From assembly GCF_900070355.1 (NCBI RefSeq), contig NZ_LN849456.1:1488001-1552000 (forward strand): a stretch of 64,000 bases of DNA. Reading direction: 5' to 3'. Numbering within the stretch: position 1 is the first letter of the stretch; each line of letters begins with the position of its first letter. This DNA comes from Devriesea agamarum. Lineage in GTDB: Bacteria; Actinomycetota; Actinomycetes; Actinomycetales; Dermabacteraceae. Below the pieces are notes generated by a model. It saw only the letters and a program-made list of their open reading frames with translations, was not told the origin of the DNA and did no database searches. The position numbers were made by a program, and so were the translations under genes. This document shows, in pieces, positions 27,674-35,865 of the stretch.

Positions 27674-29260
27674 ATGACCGAGAGTCACACCCCTCACCGC
27701 CCAAACATCCTGCTGATTATTTCCGACGACCACGGATACGGCGATGTCTCGTGGAGAAGCACCGACCAGCAGGTCCATACCCCGAATCTGGATGCACTCG
27801 CTGCATCCGGTGTCATCTTCGACCAGGGATACGTCAGCGCACCGATCTGCTCACCCTCGCGCGCCGGTTTGATTACCGGCGCCCACCAGCAGCGCTGGGG
27901 CGCCCGTTGGTTCGACTCCTCCCACTTCGCCCCGGAGCCCTATCACACCATCCCCGAGGTTCTGCGCACAGCCGGATACCGCACGGGCTATTTCGGGAAG
28001 GTGCATTACGGTCCGGAACGACCGGGGGACCGCGCCTGCCCTGAAAACCACGGTTTCGATACCAGTTTTTACGGTCTGGCGGGCCTGTCCATGGGCCGAC
28101 TGCACTATCTGCACCACAGCCAGTCGGCTGTCGAGGAGTACGGTGAGGCCGCAGCCGTCAACGGCGTCGCCCCGATGCTAGAAGGTGGCCAGGAGGTCGA
28201 CTGCGAACGGCACCTCACCGTCGAGTTCGCGCAGCGGGCCATGGATTTCATGACCGATGACCAGCAAGATTCACCGTTCTTCTGCATGTTGGCGTTTAAT
28301 GCCGTCCACAATTTCGCCTGGCAGCTCCCACAGGAGGAACTGGATGAGCGAGGCCTTCCTGTCCACCCCGATTTCGACTCCGGGGCGGCTGAATACCTCG
28401 ACTGGTACGACGGCGCGATCAGTCCCAATCTCGATCACGGACGTGAGTACTACCTGGCTCAGCTGGAAATTATGGACCGTGAAATTGGCCGAGTTCTGGC
28501 GCGGCTCGAGGAGACAGGGCAGCGCGAGAATACGCTGATCGTGTATCTCACCGATAACGGAGGGTCCCGCTGCAATTACGGTGACAACTCTCCGCTGACC
28601 GGGACGAAGTATTCGCTGTATGAAGGCGGCGTCCGAGTTCCGTTCATCGTCTCGTGGCCGGGCGTCACCCCCGCTGGAGCCACGACCCGTGCTTTAGCCT
28701 CCAGTTTGGACCTCATGCCTACGTTCGCGGCCGCCGCCGGGGCTGCCTTGCCCGACGGTATTCCGGTCGATGGGATCGACCTCGCCCCGGTTTTGAGCGC
28801 GCCAGATAGCGCCAGCGCCCACGAGGAACTGCATTTCGATACCGGACATCAGTGGGCGGTCCGCACCCCCGAATGGAAGTTGCGCTGCACCCAGACCTCT
28901 GAGAAAACGACGCATTTCCGTAACTATCTGCTGTCTGTCGAACATACCGACCTCGGACCCGACCTGGCGCTGCACCGCATCGGTGAGAGCGTGGACGAAT
29001 CCGAGGATCTTTCCGCTGATTTCCCCGAGGTGGTTCGCGATTTGACGGCTCGGCATGAGCGCTGGGCGGCCTCCATAGAAAGCCCGGCCTCACCAGGTGT
29101 GGGCACATCGGCCAAGGATAGCCGCGCTGACAAAACCGGCCAGATTGACCAAGCTGATCAAGCCGACCGGGCTGATCAGCCTGACAAGACTGTCTCGGCT
29201 AGCCAAAGTGACCGCACTGGCCGTGACGCCTATCGGTCGCTGTCTCCTTGGATGTCCTGA
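27674..29260 (+). CDS. Cys-type sulfatase 2
   Basis: 528 residues. NILLIISDDHGYGDVSWR gives the metal-binding Asp pair, APICSPSRAGLITG the CxPxR motif with Cys59, GYFGKVHYG and YLTDNGGSRCNYGDN further active-site elements. Its ATG directly abuts the stop of sulfatase 1, with AGGAG about 7 bases before it, so the two are co-translated. The last about 45 residues are a repetitive Asp/Gln/Ala/Arg tail (DQADQADRADQPDK) with no catalytic role seen. It has no signal peptide. The two sulfatases differ clearly and probably remove sulfate from different positions (inference). Confidence 0.9.
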   Translation: MTESHTPHRPNILLIISDDHGYGDVSWRSTDQQVHTPNLDALAASGVIFDQGYVSAPICSPSRAGLITGAHQQRWGARWFDSSHFAPEPYHTIPEVLRTAGYRTGYFGKVHYGPERPGDRACPENHGFDTSFYGLAGLSMGRLHYLHHSQSAVEEYGEAAAVNGVAPMLEGGQEVDCERHLTVEFAQRAMDFMTDDQQDSPFFCMLAFNAVHNFAWQLPQEELDERGLPVHPDFDSGAAEYLDWYDGAISPNLDHGREYYLAQLEIMDREIGRVLARLEETGQRENTLIVYLTDNGGSRCNYGDNSPLTGTKYSLYEGGVRVPFIVSWPGVTPAGATTRALASSLDLMPTFAAAAGAALPDGIPVDGIDLAPVLSAPDSASAHEELHFDTGHQWAVRTPEWKLRCTQTSEKTTHFRNYLLSVEHTDLGPDLALHRIGESVDESEDLSADFPEVVRDLTARHERWAASIESPASPGVGTSAKDSRADKTGQIDQADQADRADQPDKTVSASQSDRTGRDAYRSLSPWMS

Positions 29261-29268
29261 CTCCCCTG

Positions 29269-29322
29269 GTTCGGGCACGCGTCGCGATTTGGGCGCACAT
29301 TGTAGTTCGGGCACGCGTCGCG
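29269..29322. repeat. 18-bp direct repeat after sulfatase 2
   Basis: GTTCGGGCACGCGTCGCG occurs at 29269-29286 and again at 29305-29322, just after the sulfatase operon, in the convergent gap to the hydrolase gene. No function is evident. Confidence 0.7.
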
Positions 29323-29375
29323 GTTCAGGCACCATTCTCAGTCGGGTGTGAGAGTCAGTCGGGCCTACACCTCGG

Positions 29376-30125
29376 TCAGGGCGCGAGTTTTGATCGACGC
29401 GCTAGTAACCGGTCTCGCACCTCGATAATCCCTCGCGCTACCGACAACGGGTCATCCCGCATCACCAGGTGCCCAGACCCCATCACCGGGCTCACGTGGA
29501 CGTCAGCGCCATCGGCCCGCAGAAGATCAGCGACGGCTTGCTGCGCCTGCGCCCAATGTCCGTGACGATCGCGCTCACGCCGATACGCGGGCAATTGTTC
29601 TACTAGCAGGCCATCGAGCCTGCGGTGCTCTTGCCGCAGTATCCGCACCTGCCGGGTCATATCACCAAAGGCCGCATTTTCGACCAGTGCGGTGGCGCCT
29701 CGGGTGGGAAGCTTGCCGGGCAGAGCTGACAGCACCGCGTAGAGACTCCGTTGCGCCGATCTCGACACCTTGGCCCTTATTCCCGTCGCCGGTGCGGGCT
29801 CACTCGTGGCCGTGCTTCCATCGACGAGCACCAGGGCATCGACTACGCCCGGTTGAGTCCGCACCAATGCCTCAGCCACCAGCGCAGACATCGAATGAGC
29901 GACGAGGATGACACTCTCCCCGGGTCTGCGAGCAGCAGCGCGGGTGAGCCGATGAACCTCGTCGGCCAACGTGACCTTCCGGGGAGGTCCGTTGCGTCCG
30001 CAGGTTCCCGGTCTGCTGATCGCCATCATGCGCACACCGTCGGGGAGAACCCGGCACACGGGAGCAAAAGAGTCTCCGCACATGCCCAGGCCTGGAGCTA
30101 ATATCACGAGCGTCGGTGAGGTCAT
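29376..30125 (-). CDS. Alpha/beta hydrolase
   Basis: 249 residues. LVILAPGLGMCGDSF is an oxyanion-hole strand, LVAHSMSALVAEAL the nucleophile elbow (Ser in H-S-M-S), VDALVLVDGS the following strand and VMGSGHLVMRDDP the catalytic His. The substrate is unknown; the fold suggests an esterase or lipase-like enzyme. ATG 30125 overlaps the stop of the upstream DUF998-like gene by 4 bases, so the two form an operon. It is convergent with sulfatase 2. Confidence 0.8.
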   Translation of the reverse strand: MTSPTLVILAPGLGMCGDSFAPVCRVLPDGVRMMAISRPGTCGRNGPPRKVTLADEVHRLTRAAARRPGESVILVAHSMSALVAEALVRTQPGVVDALVLVDGSTATSEPAPATGIRAKVSRSAQRSLYAVLSALPGKLPTRGATALVENAAFGDMTRQVRILRQEHRRLDGLLVEQLPAYRRERDRHGHWAQAQQAVADLLRADGADVHVSPVMGSGHLVMRDDPLSVARGIIEVRDRLLARRSKLAP

Positions 30126-30910
30126 CGTGTCCCCTGCCGCATGGCACGTGCGACCAACAGCATCCATGCCGCCGAGAAAATCAGTTGGAGTCGCTGCACA
30201 ATCCCAATATAGGGATGCCACCCAAAGTCACCTGCCGCGGTCGCCAGAAGCATGATCACGGTGGCCACCGTCAGCGCTACACGCACCTTCCCTGACCGGA
30301 GCCAGGCATCGGCCACCATCGCCGTCACCATCCCGGCAGAGGCCAGCACGCTGGTCCATGAGTGGACGGTGTGCGCCAGCGGCAATAAGTTTGCGTCTTG
30401 CTGGGCGAGGCACATCGGGTCGATGGAGGCCACGCAGTGCAGCGGGCTGATCACGTCCGCGATTGTGAACACCCCAAAGGCGACGAACCCAAAGTGGAAG
30501 GCAGTGATCACAGCAGCTCGACGGGGCCGCGCCTCAGCAGAGTGGGGACCGCGGTGCTGAGGGGTGCGGTGCTGGAGGGCGCGGGATTGGGGGTTGTGAG
30601 CAGACTGGCTAGGCGAAGCGGAGGGCGCAGCACAGCCCGCCGACAGCGCCAATCCGGCTGACCTGGTCGGCATATAACGGCTCATCACAAACCCGAGCAG
30701 ACCAATTAGAATCAGCATAAAACCGGTCAGTCCGTCGGCGAATCGGAAGAGCTCGGAAAACTCTTGGTCAACTGCCGACAGCTCGGACACATATGACCGC
30801 GTAATCAGGGTCGGAGTCCCAAGCAATGGGGAAATCAGCCATAGCGAATACACGATAGTCGCCGTGACAAGTAGGTACGGACGGATATCGAAGCGGGATG
30901 ATGTGGCCAT
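30122..30910 (-). CDS. DUF998-like membrane protein
   Basis: 262 residues with about six hydrophobic segments (residues 12-30, 60-80, 135-155, 180-200, 210-225, 240-256) and a hydrophilic His/Pro/Ser/Arg-rich insertion at about 95-130. The layout and the GFVAFGVFTIADVISPLHC segment resemble the DUF998 family of integral membrane proteins. The function is unknown. It is translationally coupled to the alpha/beta hydrolase gene, suggesting joint action at the membrane. Confidence 0.6.
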   Translation of the reverse strand: MATSSRFDIRPYLLVTATIVYSLWLISPLLGTPTLITRSYVSELSAVDQEFSELFRFADGLTGFMLILIGLLGFVMSRYMPTRSAGLALSAGCAAPSASPSQSAHNPQSRALQHRTPQHRGPHSAEARPRRAAVITAFHFGFVAFGVFTIADVISPLHCVASIDPMCLAQQDANLLPLAHTVHSWTSVLASAGMVTAMVADAWLRSGKVRVALTVATVIMLLATAAGDFGWHPYIGIVQRLQLIFSAAWMLLVARAMRQGTR

Positions 30911-30955
30911 GTCCCTTTTACGCTACCAAAGTCAACGGCCGCAGCTCGGGTGTGT

Positions 30956-32194
30956 TCACACCGTGGCTTGAATCTTTTTCATACTCCGATTTCCGAACAG
31001 TTTGTCAACGACAACGGCAATGGCGCCATCCCCGGTGACGTTGCACGCGGTTCCGAACGAGTCAATCGCGATATAGGTTGCGATCATCAGGGCTACGGCA
31101 GTTTCGTCAAACCCGAGCATCGACTGCAAAATGCCGACGGCGGCCACGATTGCACCCCCGGGAACGCCCGGCGCAGCAATCATGGTGATACCGAGCATGA
31201 AGATAAACCCTATGTACTGCCACAGGGAGACGTCCATACCGGTGATCACGATGATGGCCAGCGAAAATGCGACGATCTTCATCGTGGATCCGGCCAAGTG
31301 GATGGTTGCGCATAGCGGCACGGTAAACGAGCCGATCTCTTCACGCACACCATTGCGGCGCACACATTGCAGCGTCACCGGAATAGTGGCCGCCGATGAG
31401 CTGGTCCCGAGCGCCGTCGCATAGGCAGGCATCATGCGGCGAAGCAACACCAGGGGATTACGCCGCACAATCGCCCCGGCCACGCTGAACTGTCCAAGCA
31501 GCAACAGAATATGCAGTACAAAAACGATCAGCATGACGGTCGCGAAAGTCGCGATAACTACCCGAATCTGTCCGTTTTTGGTCAGCGACAGGAACATTCC
31601 GAAGATATAAATCGGCAGCAGCGGCACAAGAATACGCTCAATAAGCAACGTAATAAGGGAGCGCAACTCATCGGCCCCGCGGCGCAGGGTATCCCCCTGC
31701 ACCATCGTCAACCCCACGCCCACCACAAATGCAAGCAAGAGAGCTGTCATCACGCCGAACACCGGAGGCATTTCAATACTGAAGAACGGAGTTAAAAAGT
31801 GTTTCTCCGGGTTATCCAAAGTGCGCGCCGCTCCCGAGGAGAGCACGAGCGGGAAAAGGTTCCAGCCGACGGCCAGCGTTAAGAACCCCGATAGCAGGGT
31901 GGACGCATACGCAATCGCCGCGGTCACCGCGAGGTAGGCACCTGCGCCTCGCCCCAGCTCAGCGATGGCTGGGGTCACCATCCCGACGATAATTAGCGGG
32001 ATTGAGAAGCCTAAGAAGGCGCTGAACAGGCTGTTAAAGGTGACAAAAACCTGTGCAAGCAGATCCGGCATCACAAATCCGAGCCCGATCCCCAGCACCA
32101 TGGCCACCACGATGCGCGGCAAGAGCCCAATCCGGTTAAACCACCGGGACGTGCGGGTCGGTTGATCAGATGAGGAGGGGCCGGGGGTGACCAT
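30956..32194 (-). CDS. Dicarboxylate/amino acid:cation symporter (DAACS family)
   Basis: 412 residues. The glutamate-transporter fold is shown by the Ser-rich hairpin TALGTSSSAATIPVTL, the TM7 region VPLCATIHLAGST and the TM8 region AIDSFGTACNVTGDGAIAV. It imports an amino acid or C4-dicarboxylate with Na+ or H+. ATG 32194 is chosen because AGGAG lies 6 bases upstream; an earlier in-frame start would add 22 residues. It is monocistronic and divergent from the slipin gene. Confidence 0.88.
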   Translation of the reverse strand: MVTPGPSSSDQPTRTSRWFNRIGLLPRIVVAMVLGIGLGFVMPDLLAQVFVTFNSLFSAFLGFSIPLIIVGMVTPAIAELGRGAGAYLAVTAAIAYASTLLSGFLTLAVGWNLFPLVLSSGAARTLDNPEKHFLTPFFSIEMPPVFGVMTALLLAFVVGVGLTMVQGDTLRRGADELRSLITLLIERILVPLLPIYIFGMFLSLTKNGQIRVVIATFATVMLIVFVLHILLLLGQFSVAGAIVRRNPLVLLRRMMPAYATALGTSSSAATIPVTLQCVRRNGVREEIGSFTVPLCATIHLAGSTMKIVAFSLAIIVITGMDVSLWQYIGFIFMLGITMIAAPGVPGGAIVAAVGILQSMLGFDETAVALMIATYIAIDSFGTACNVTGDGAIAVVVDKLFGNRSMKKIQATV

Positions 32195-32440
32195 GGGAAC
32201 TCCTTGGACTAACTTCAGGGCGTAACGGGGAGCCGACGGCATATGAAGCGACCGGGACATCAGCTAGCCCCGCACACCTCACCGGGGGGACGCTAGCATG
32301 CGCTCGGGTGCCCGCGCCGCCGCTGCCCATAGACATCGACTTTCGTCGTCTCGCTGCGAGGGCGCCCCCTGGTACTTTGGTCACACGAAATGCCTAACGC
32401 ATCATGCGGTGAGGCGACTGACCTCAGGGAGTTCATTCGG

Positions 32441-33541
32441 ATGGAATTGGGAATAGGTTTAGTAATCATAGTAGTCCTTATCATTGCCGCCATCTTGTTT
32501 TTCGTTTTACTCTTTGGCGGTTTGCGGACGAGTGTGCTGTTCACTGTTCACACGCAAGAGAACATCATCGTCGAGAGGTTCGGAAAGTTCCTACGGGTCG
32601 CATCTCCCGGTTTGAACTTTAAGATGCCGATTATTGACCGGCTCACCAGGCCGATTTCACTGCGTATTCAGCAGCTTGAAGTCAACATCGAATCCAAGAC
32701 GAAGGACAACGTTTTCGTTACGGTGCCGGTCGCGGTCCAGTACGTCATCCGTGAGAGCCAAGTTGTTGACGCTTACTATCGTCTGTCCAACCCCGAAGCC
32801 CAGATCCGCTCGTATGTTTTTGACACCGTGCGTTCAGCATTGTCGGGTCTGAACCTGGACCAGGCGTTCGAGTCCAAGGACGACATCGCGAAGTCGGTCG
32901 AGGAGACCCTGTCGCATCGGATGGTGGAGTTCGGTTTCAACATTGTTAACACCCTGGTCACCGACATCTCCCCCGACCCCCGTGTGCGCGACTCAATGAA
33001 CTCCATCAATGCCGCTCAGCGCGACCGGGTCGCCGCCCAGTCCCTGGCCGAAGCCGACAAGATCAAGCGAGTCACCCAAGCCGAAGCCGAGGCCGAATCA
33101 AAGCGTCTCCAGGGTGAGGGCGTGGCCGCCCAGCGCAAGGCCATTGCCATGGGTATCGCCGAGCAGTACGAGATGCTGCGCAAGGTCGGTATCGAGAACA
33201 CTGCCGAGCAGCTACTGCTCATGACGCAGTATTTCGACACGATGCAGGACATCGCGCGCAATGGCCGCTCGAACGTTCTGTACCTGCCCTCCAACCCCGG
33301 AACCATTGGTTCCATGAGCGATGAAATCCGCAACGCTCTGCTCCAAGCGCAGGCAGCGGGCGATGCCAGCACTCACGCCACGCCGAGCCGGGAAGAAAAA
33401 GCACAGGCAGCTGAAGCCGAAAGTGAGCACCGCCGTCAGGTAGCGGAGAATGCCCGGCGTGCACAGGCGAACGCCCAGGCTAAAGCTCAGGCAAAGGCTC
33501 AGGCCAAAGCCCAGCAGTTTAAGCACCCCAATCAGTCGTAA
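32441..33541 (+). CDS. SPFH/Band 7 protein (slipin/stomatin-like)
   Basis: 366 residues. One N-terminal membrane helix (residues 3-27) is followed by a Band 7/SPFH domain (TVHTQENIIVERFGKFLR to about residue 220) and a long Ala/Glu/Gln/Arg coiled coil (AEADKIKRVTQAEAEAESKR). Such proteins form oligomeric membrane microdomain scaffolds. The C-terminal tail is a 12-base-periodic repeat (AKAQAKAQAKAQ, near 33475-33515). The ATG at 32441 has GGAG 9 bases upstream. No NfeD partner gene is adjacent. Confidence 0.88.
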   Translation: MELGIGLVIIVVLIIAAILFFVLLFGGLRTSVLFTVHTQENIIVERFGKFLRVASPGLNFKMPIIDRLTRPISLRIQQLEVNIESKTKDNVFVTVPVAVQYVIRESQVVDAYYRLSNPEAQIRSYVFDTVRSALSGLNLDQAFESKDDIAKSVEETLSHRMVEFGFNIVNTLVTDISPDPRVRDSMNSINAAQRDRVAAQSLAEADKIKRVTQAEAEAESKRLQGEGVAAQRKAIAMGIAEQYEMLRKVGIENTAEQLLLMTQYFDTMQDIARNGRSNVLYLPSNPGTIGSMSDEIRNALLQAQAAGDASTHATPSREEKAQAAEAESEHRRQVAENARRAQANAQAKAQAKAQAKAQQFKHPNQS

Positions 33542-33628
33542 CCCTTGCCGGTTGCGCTAAAGACGAGCTGCACTCGTTGCTCGCAGCATAAAACTCTCTG
33601 CACGTTCGCATAAAACACGCATAAGAAC

Positions 33629-33670
33629 AGCGGCGGGGTCGGATTCATGTACGCATCCGACCCCGCCGCT
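33629..33670. terminator. Strong hairpin between convergent genes
   Basis: A perfect 16-bp GC-rich stem (AGCGGCGGGGTCGGAT at 33629-33644 with its complement at 33655-33670) and 10-base loop lies between the slipin gene (plus) and the PTS EIIA gene (minus). Its symmetry and position suggest a bidirectional terminator. Confidence 0.8.
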
Positions 33671-33717
33671 GACTTGTATCTACGATATTGTGGCCCTGCG
33701 GCAGCCTGGCACCGCCA

Positions 33718-34170
33718 TTAGGCGCCGCAGATCAGCAGCCCCGTGGTTGTCACCGAATGGCCGATCTCAACCGCCGAGGCCCAATCCGACTGGACCTCAC
33801 CCATGAGAACAACCGGGCAGATCGCGGAGCGTCCGCCCTCCCGGATCGCAGGCGGGTTCCAGGAAATCATCGGATCGCCTTGGGCGACGCGGTCCCCCTC
33901 GGATACCAGCACCTCAAAGCCCTCGCCGTTCAGCTGCACGGTGTCGATACCGAGGTGCACCAGCACCCCGAGACCGTCATCGCCGGTGATCACAAACGCA
34001 TGCGGGTGAACCTTCACAACGGTGCCGTCAATCGGCGCAATCGCTGTCGAGGGAGCATCCTCCGGCTCGATAGCGAGCCCTTCCCCGACGATCCCCGCCG
34101 AAAAGACCGGGTCGGGGACGTCTTGCATGGCGACGACGGTACCCGCAACAGGTGCTAACAGATCGCTCAC
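33718..34170 (-). CDS. crr: PTS glucose-type EIIA protein
   Basis: 150 residues, the stand-alone EIIA-Glc/Crr type. APVAGTVVAMQDVPDPVFS is the standard start and VLVHLGIDTVQLNG contains the phosphorylated His72. The gene overlaps the preceding EIIB by 4 bases. It receives phosphate from HPr and passes it to one of the EIIB proteins encoded upstream. In Streptomyces the equivalent crr product serves the GlcNAc permease and is under DasR, matching the dre-like site upstream here. Confidence 0.92.
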   Translation of the reverse strand: MSDLLAPVAGTVVAMQDVPDPVFSAGIVGEGLAIEPEDAPSTAIAPIDGTVVKVHPHAFVITGDDGLGVLVHLGIDTVQLNGEGFEVLVSEGDRVAQGDPMISWNPPAIREGGRSAICPVVLMGEVQSDWASAVEIGHSVTTTGLLICGA

Positions 34171-34400
34171 GAGTACAGATCCTCGATGTCAGAGGCGATG
34201 TTGTCCGCTTCGGGGCCGACAACAACCTGGATGGAGCTGCCCTGCACGACCACGCCGAACGCACCAGCCGCTTTGAGGGCTGCCTCGTCCACGAGATCAG
34301 GATCGTTCACCTCGACTCTCAGCCGAGTGATGCAGGGTTCCAGATCATCGATGTTGTCTTCGCCTCCCAGCGCGGACAGAATCTGCTCAGCCTTGGTCAT
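34167..34400 (-). CDS. PTS glucose/GlcNAc-family EIIB protein 1
   Basis: 77 residues, a complete stand-alone EIIB domain of the glucose superfamily. AEQILSALGGEDNIDDLEPC reaches the phosphorylated Cys23 in EPCITRLRVEV, and VVQGSSIQVVVGPEADNI is the C-terminal signature. It overlaps the EIIA gene (ATGA) and should transfer phosphate from EIIA to sugar bound in the EIIC at 35866. The dre-like operator at 34476-34491 lies 76 bases upstream, so EIIB1-EIIA probably have their own DasR-type promoter. Confidence 0.92.
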   Translation of the reverse strand: MTKAEQILSALGGEDNIDDLEPCITRLRVEVNDPDLVDEAALKAAGAFGVVVQGSSIQVVVGPEADNIASDIEDLYS

Positions 34401-34475
34401 AGTTGCCCTCCTATGGACATCTGCTCCGTTAGGGAGTCATGGTGTTCAAGCGTCAAAGCCCCGCAGCACGGCGCC

Positions 34476-34491
34476 ACTGGTCCAGACAAGT
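34476..34491. promoter_or_regulatory. dre-like operator (DasR-type) upstream of EIIB1-EIIA
   Basis: ACTGGTCCAGACAAGT matches 13 of 16 positions of the Streptomyces DasR-responsive element ACTGGTCTAGACCACT. It lies in the 192-base gap between EIIB2 and EIIB1, upstream of EIIB1-EIIA. Together with the second site at 35781 it supports control by the adjacent GntR regulator. Confidence 0.75.
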
Positions 34492-34592
34492 TGATTCGAC
34501 CGCAGACTCGTCCCGGTGTCAAGCGGATCTGGAAAACGCGGGGAACAGCCACCAAGAAACCGGTGTGAAGCGGGCAGATCTCTGCATGCAGG

Positions 34593-34856
34593 TCAGTCTT
34601 CCCAAATACTTTCGGCAACATCATCAGCCAGGAACTCCGCCGTCGGGCCGACGATAATCTGCACCGCGGTGCCAATCGCTGAGTACCCATGGAAGGGCAA
34701 GGCAGCCAGCGCTCTACGGTCCAACAGGTCGGGATCAACCACCTGGACACGCAAACGCGTCACGCAGGGTTCCAGCTCAACGATGTTTTGAGCACCCCCC
34801 AGAGCCGACACGATGCGTTCGATAACTCCCTGGGGACCGCCAGATTGGTGGTTCAT
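34593..34856 (-). CDS. PTS glucose/GlcNAc-family EIIB protein 2
   Basis: 87 residues, a second stand-alone EIIB domain with phosphorylated Cys31 in LEPCVTRLRVQV and the closing IGTAVQIIVGPTAEF segment. It is clearly paralogous to EIIB1. It overlaps the stop of the GntR regulator gene (ATGA), so regulator and EIIB2 are coupled. Two EIIBs beside one EIIC suggests either redundancy or that one serves an EIIC elsewhere in the genome. Confidence 0.9.
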   Translation of the reverse strand: MNHQSGGPQGVIERIVSALGGAQNIVELEPCVTRLRVQVVDPDLLDRRALAALPFHGYSAIGTAVQIIVGPTAEFLADDVAESIWED

Positions 34857-35593
34857 GCCGCTCCTCCCGCACGCATACCCGCCCTGCGCGATCCTGTAGG
34901 CCCCGCGATGGGCACCCAGAGCGTGTACTTATCCCCGCGATAGTAAGACACCGAGAACAGGACTGGCACCGATTCGGCGAAGGTTCGCCGGGAGATCTTT
35001 AAAGCCGGTGATCCGCATTCCACGGACAACACCTCCGCTCCGTCGTCATCCAGCACCACTGCTTCGATGACATCCTCACCCCAGGTTGGGGCATAACCGC
35101 GTTCTTCAAGTTCTTCATGCAGGCTAAATGGAACCGCTGTAGCGATTAAACCCGGCAACAGTTCCGCTGGTAGCCAGGTGGTTTCGTCCGCCACCGGAAT
35201 CCCGTCAGCCAAACGAATTCGGCGCACCAGGTACACCGGCGCACCGACCTCCAAACCTAGCGATGCGGCCACTTTGACTGACGCGAGCTCCTGCGTCGCC
35301 GTCAACACTTTGGATGACGGGATCATGCCGCGGCTGCGCATCTCCTGCGAAAAAGACTGGATGCGCGGCTGCAAGTCAATCCGGGGCTGCGCCACGAACG
35401 TCCCCTTGCCTTGGACCCGCACCAAAAGTCCCTCATTGACCATCGCATCGACCGCTTGGCGCACGGTCATTCGAGAGACCTCAAAACGCTCACACAGACT
35501 GCGTTCCGAGGGGATGGCATCCCCCGGCATGAGCCCAGCCTCCAGGAGTCCGCGCAGGTAGGCCTGGACTCTCACGTATTTCATGCCCGCCAT
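34853..35593 (-). CDS. GntR/HutC-family regulator, DasR-like
   Basis: About 246 residues. The N-terminal winged helix (residues 10-75) shows GDAIPSERSLCERFEVSRMTVRQAVDAM in overlapping pieces, with VRVQGKGTFVAQPR at the wing; the C-terminal UTRA effector domain spans about 95-235 (SRGMIPSSKVL, YLVRRIRLADGIPVADETTWLP). HutC-type members such as DasR and NagR sense glucosamine-6-P or GlcNAc-6-P. The surrounding PTS genes and two dre-like sites indicate the same role. ATG 35593 or 35584 may be the start; neither has an obvious ribosome site. It is divergent from the EIIC gene. Confidence 0.85.
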   Translation of the reverse strand: MAGMKYVRVQAYLRGLLEAGLMPGDAIPSERSLCERFEVSRMTVRQAVDAMVNEGLLVRVQGKGTFVAQPRIDLQPRIQSFSQEMRSRGMIPSSKVLTATQELASVKVAASLGLEVGAPVYLVRRIRLADGIPVADETTWLPAELLPGLIATAVPFSLHEELEERGYAPTWGEDVIEAVVLDDDGAEVLSVECGSPALKISRRTFAESVPVLFSVSYYRGDKYTLWVPIAGPTGSRRAGMRAGGAA

Positions 35594-35669
35594 TATCACG
35601 CGAGTTGCCGACGCTTTAAGCCAGATCCGGTGCAGGAACATCTTTTTGCACCCTCTCCCACCCCGCCGC

Positions 35670-35707
35670 ATAGCGATGTGGCCCACAGATAGCGATGTGG
35701 CCCACAG
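35670..35707. repeat. 19-bp tandem duplication in regulator/EIIC promoter region
   Basis: Two identical 19-bp units (ATAGCGATGTGGCCCACAG at 35670-35688 and 35689-35707) lie between the divergent GntR and EIIC genes. They could duplicate a regulatory site or simply change promoter spacing for the minus-strand regulator gene. Confidence 0.9.
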
Positions 35708-35742
35708 GAGGTATCGGTTGGACAACCGCAACCCCGACGGGC

Positions 35743-35748
35743 TTGACA
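35743..35748 (+). promoter_or_regulatory. Possible -35 element of the EIIC gene
   Basis: A consensus TTGACA lies 33 bases before the dre-like site at 35781-35796, which would place that operator near the transcription start. No good -10 hexamer was identified, so the call is tentative. Confidence 0.4.
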
Positions 35749-35780
35749 GACCCGACCTTCGCGGCTTTCACTGATGTGTA

Positions 35781-35796
35781 AGTGGTCCAGACAACT
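35781..35796. promoter_or_regulatory. dre-like operator (DasR-type) upstream of EIIC
   Basis: AGTGGTCCAGACAACT matches 13 of 16 positions of the DasR consensus (ACTGGTCTAGACCACT) and lies 70 bases before the EIIC start codon, downstream of a TTGACA. The position fits repression by the divergent GntR protein. Confidence 0.78.
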
Positions 35797-35865
35797 AGAT
35801 GTTGGTGCGAAGCCTCGCACGGGGACCAAGACGATCACCGTCGCTCGACGCGGAGGACACCTACT

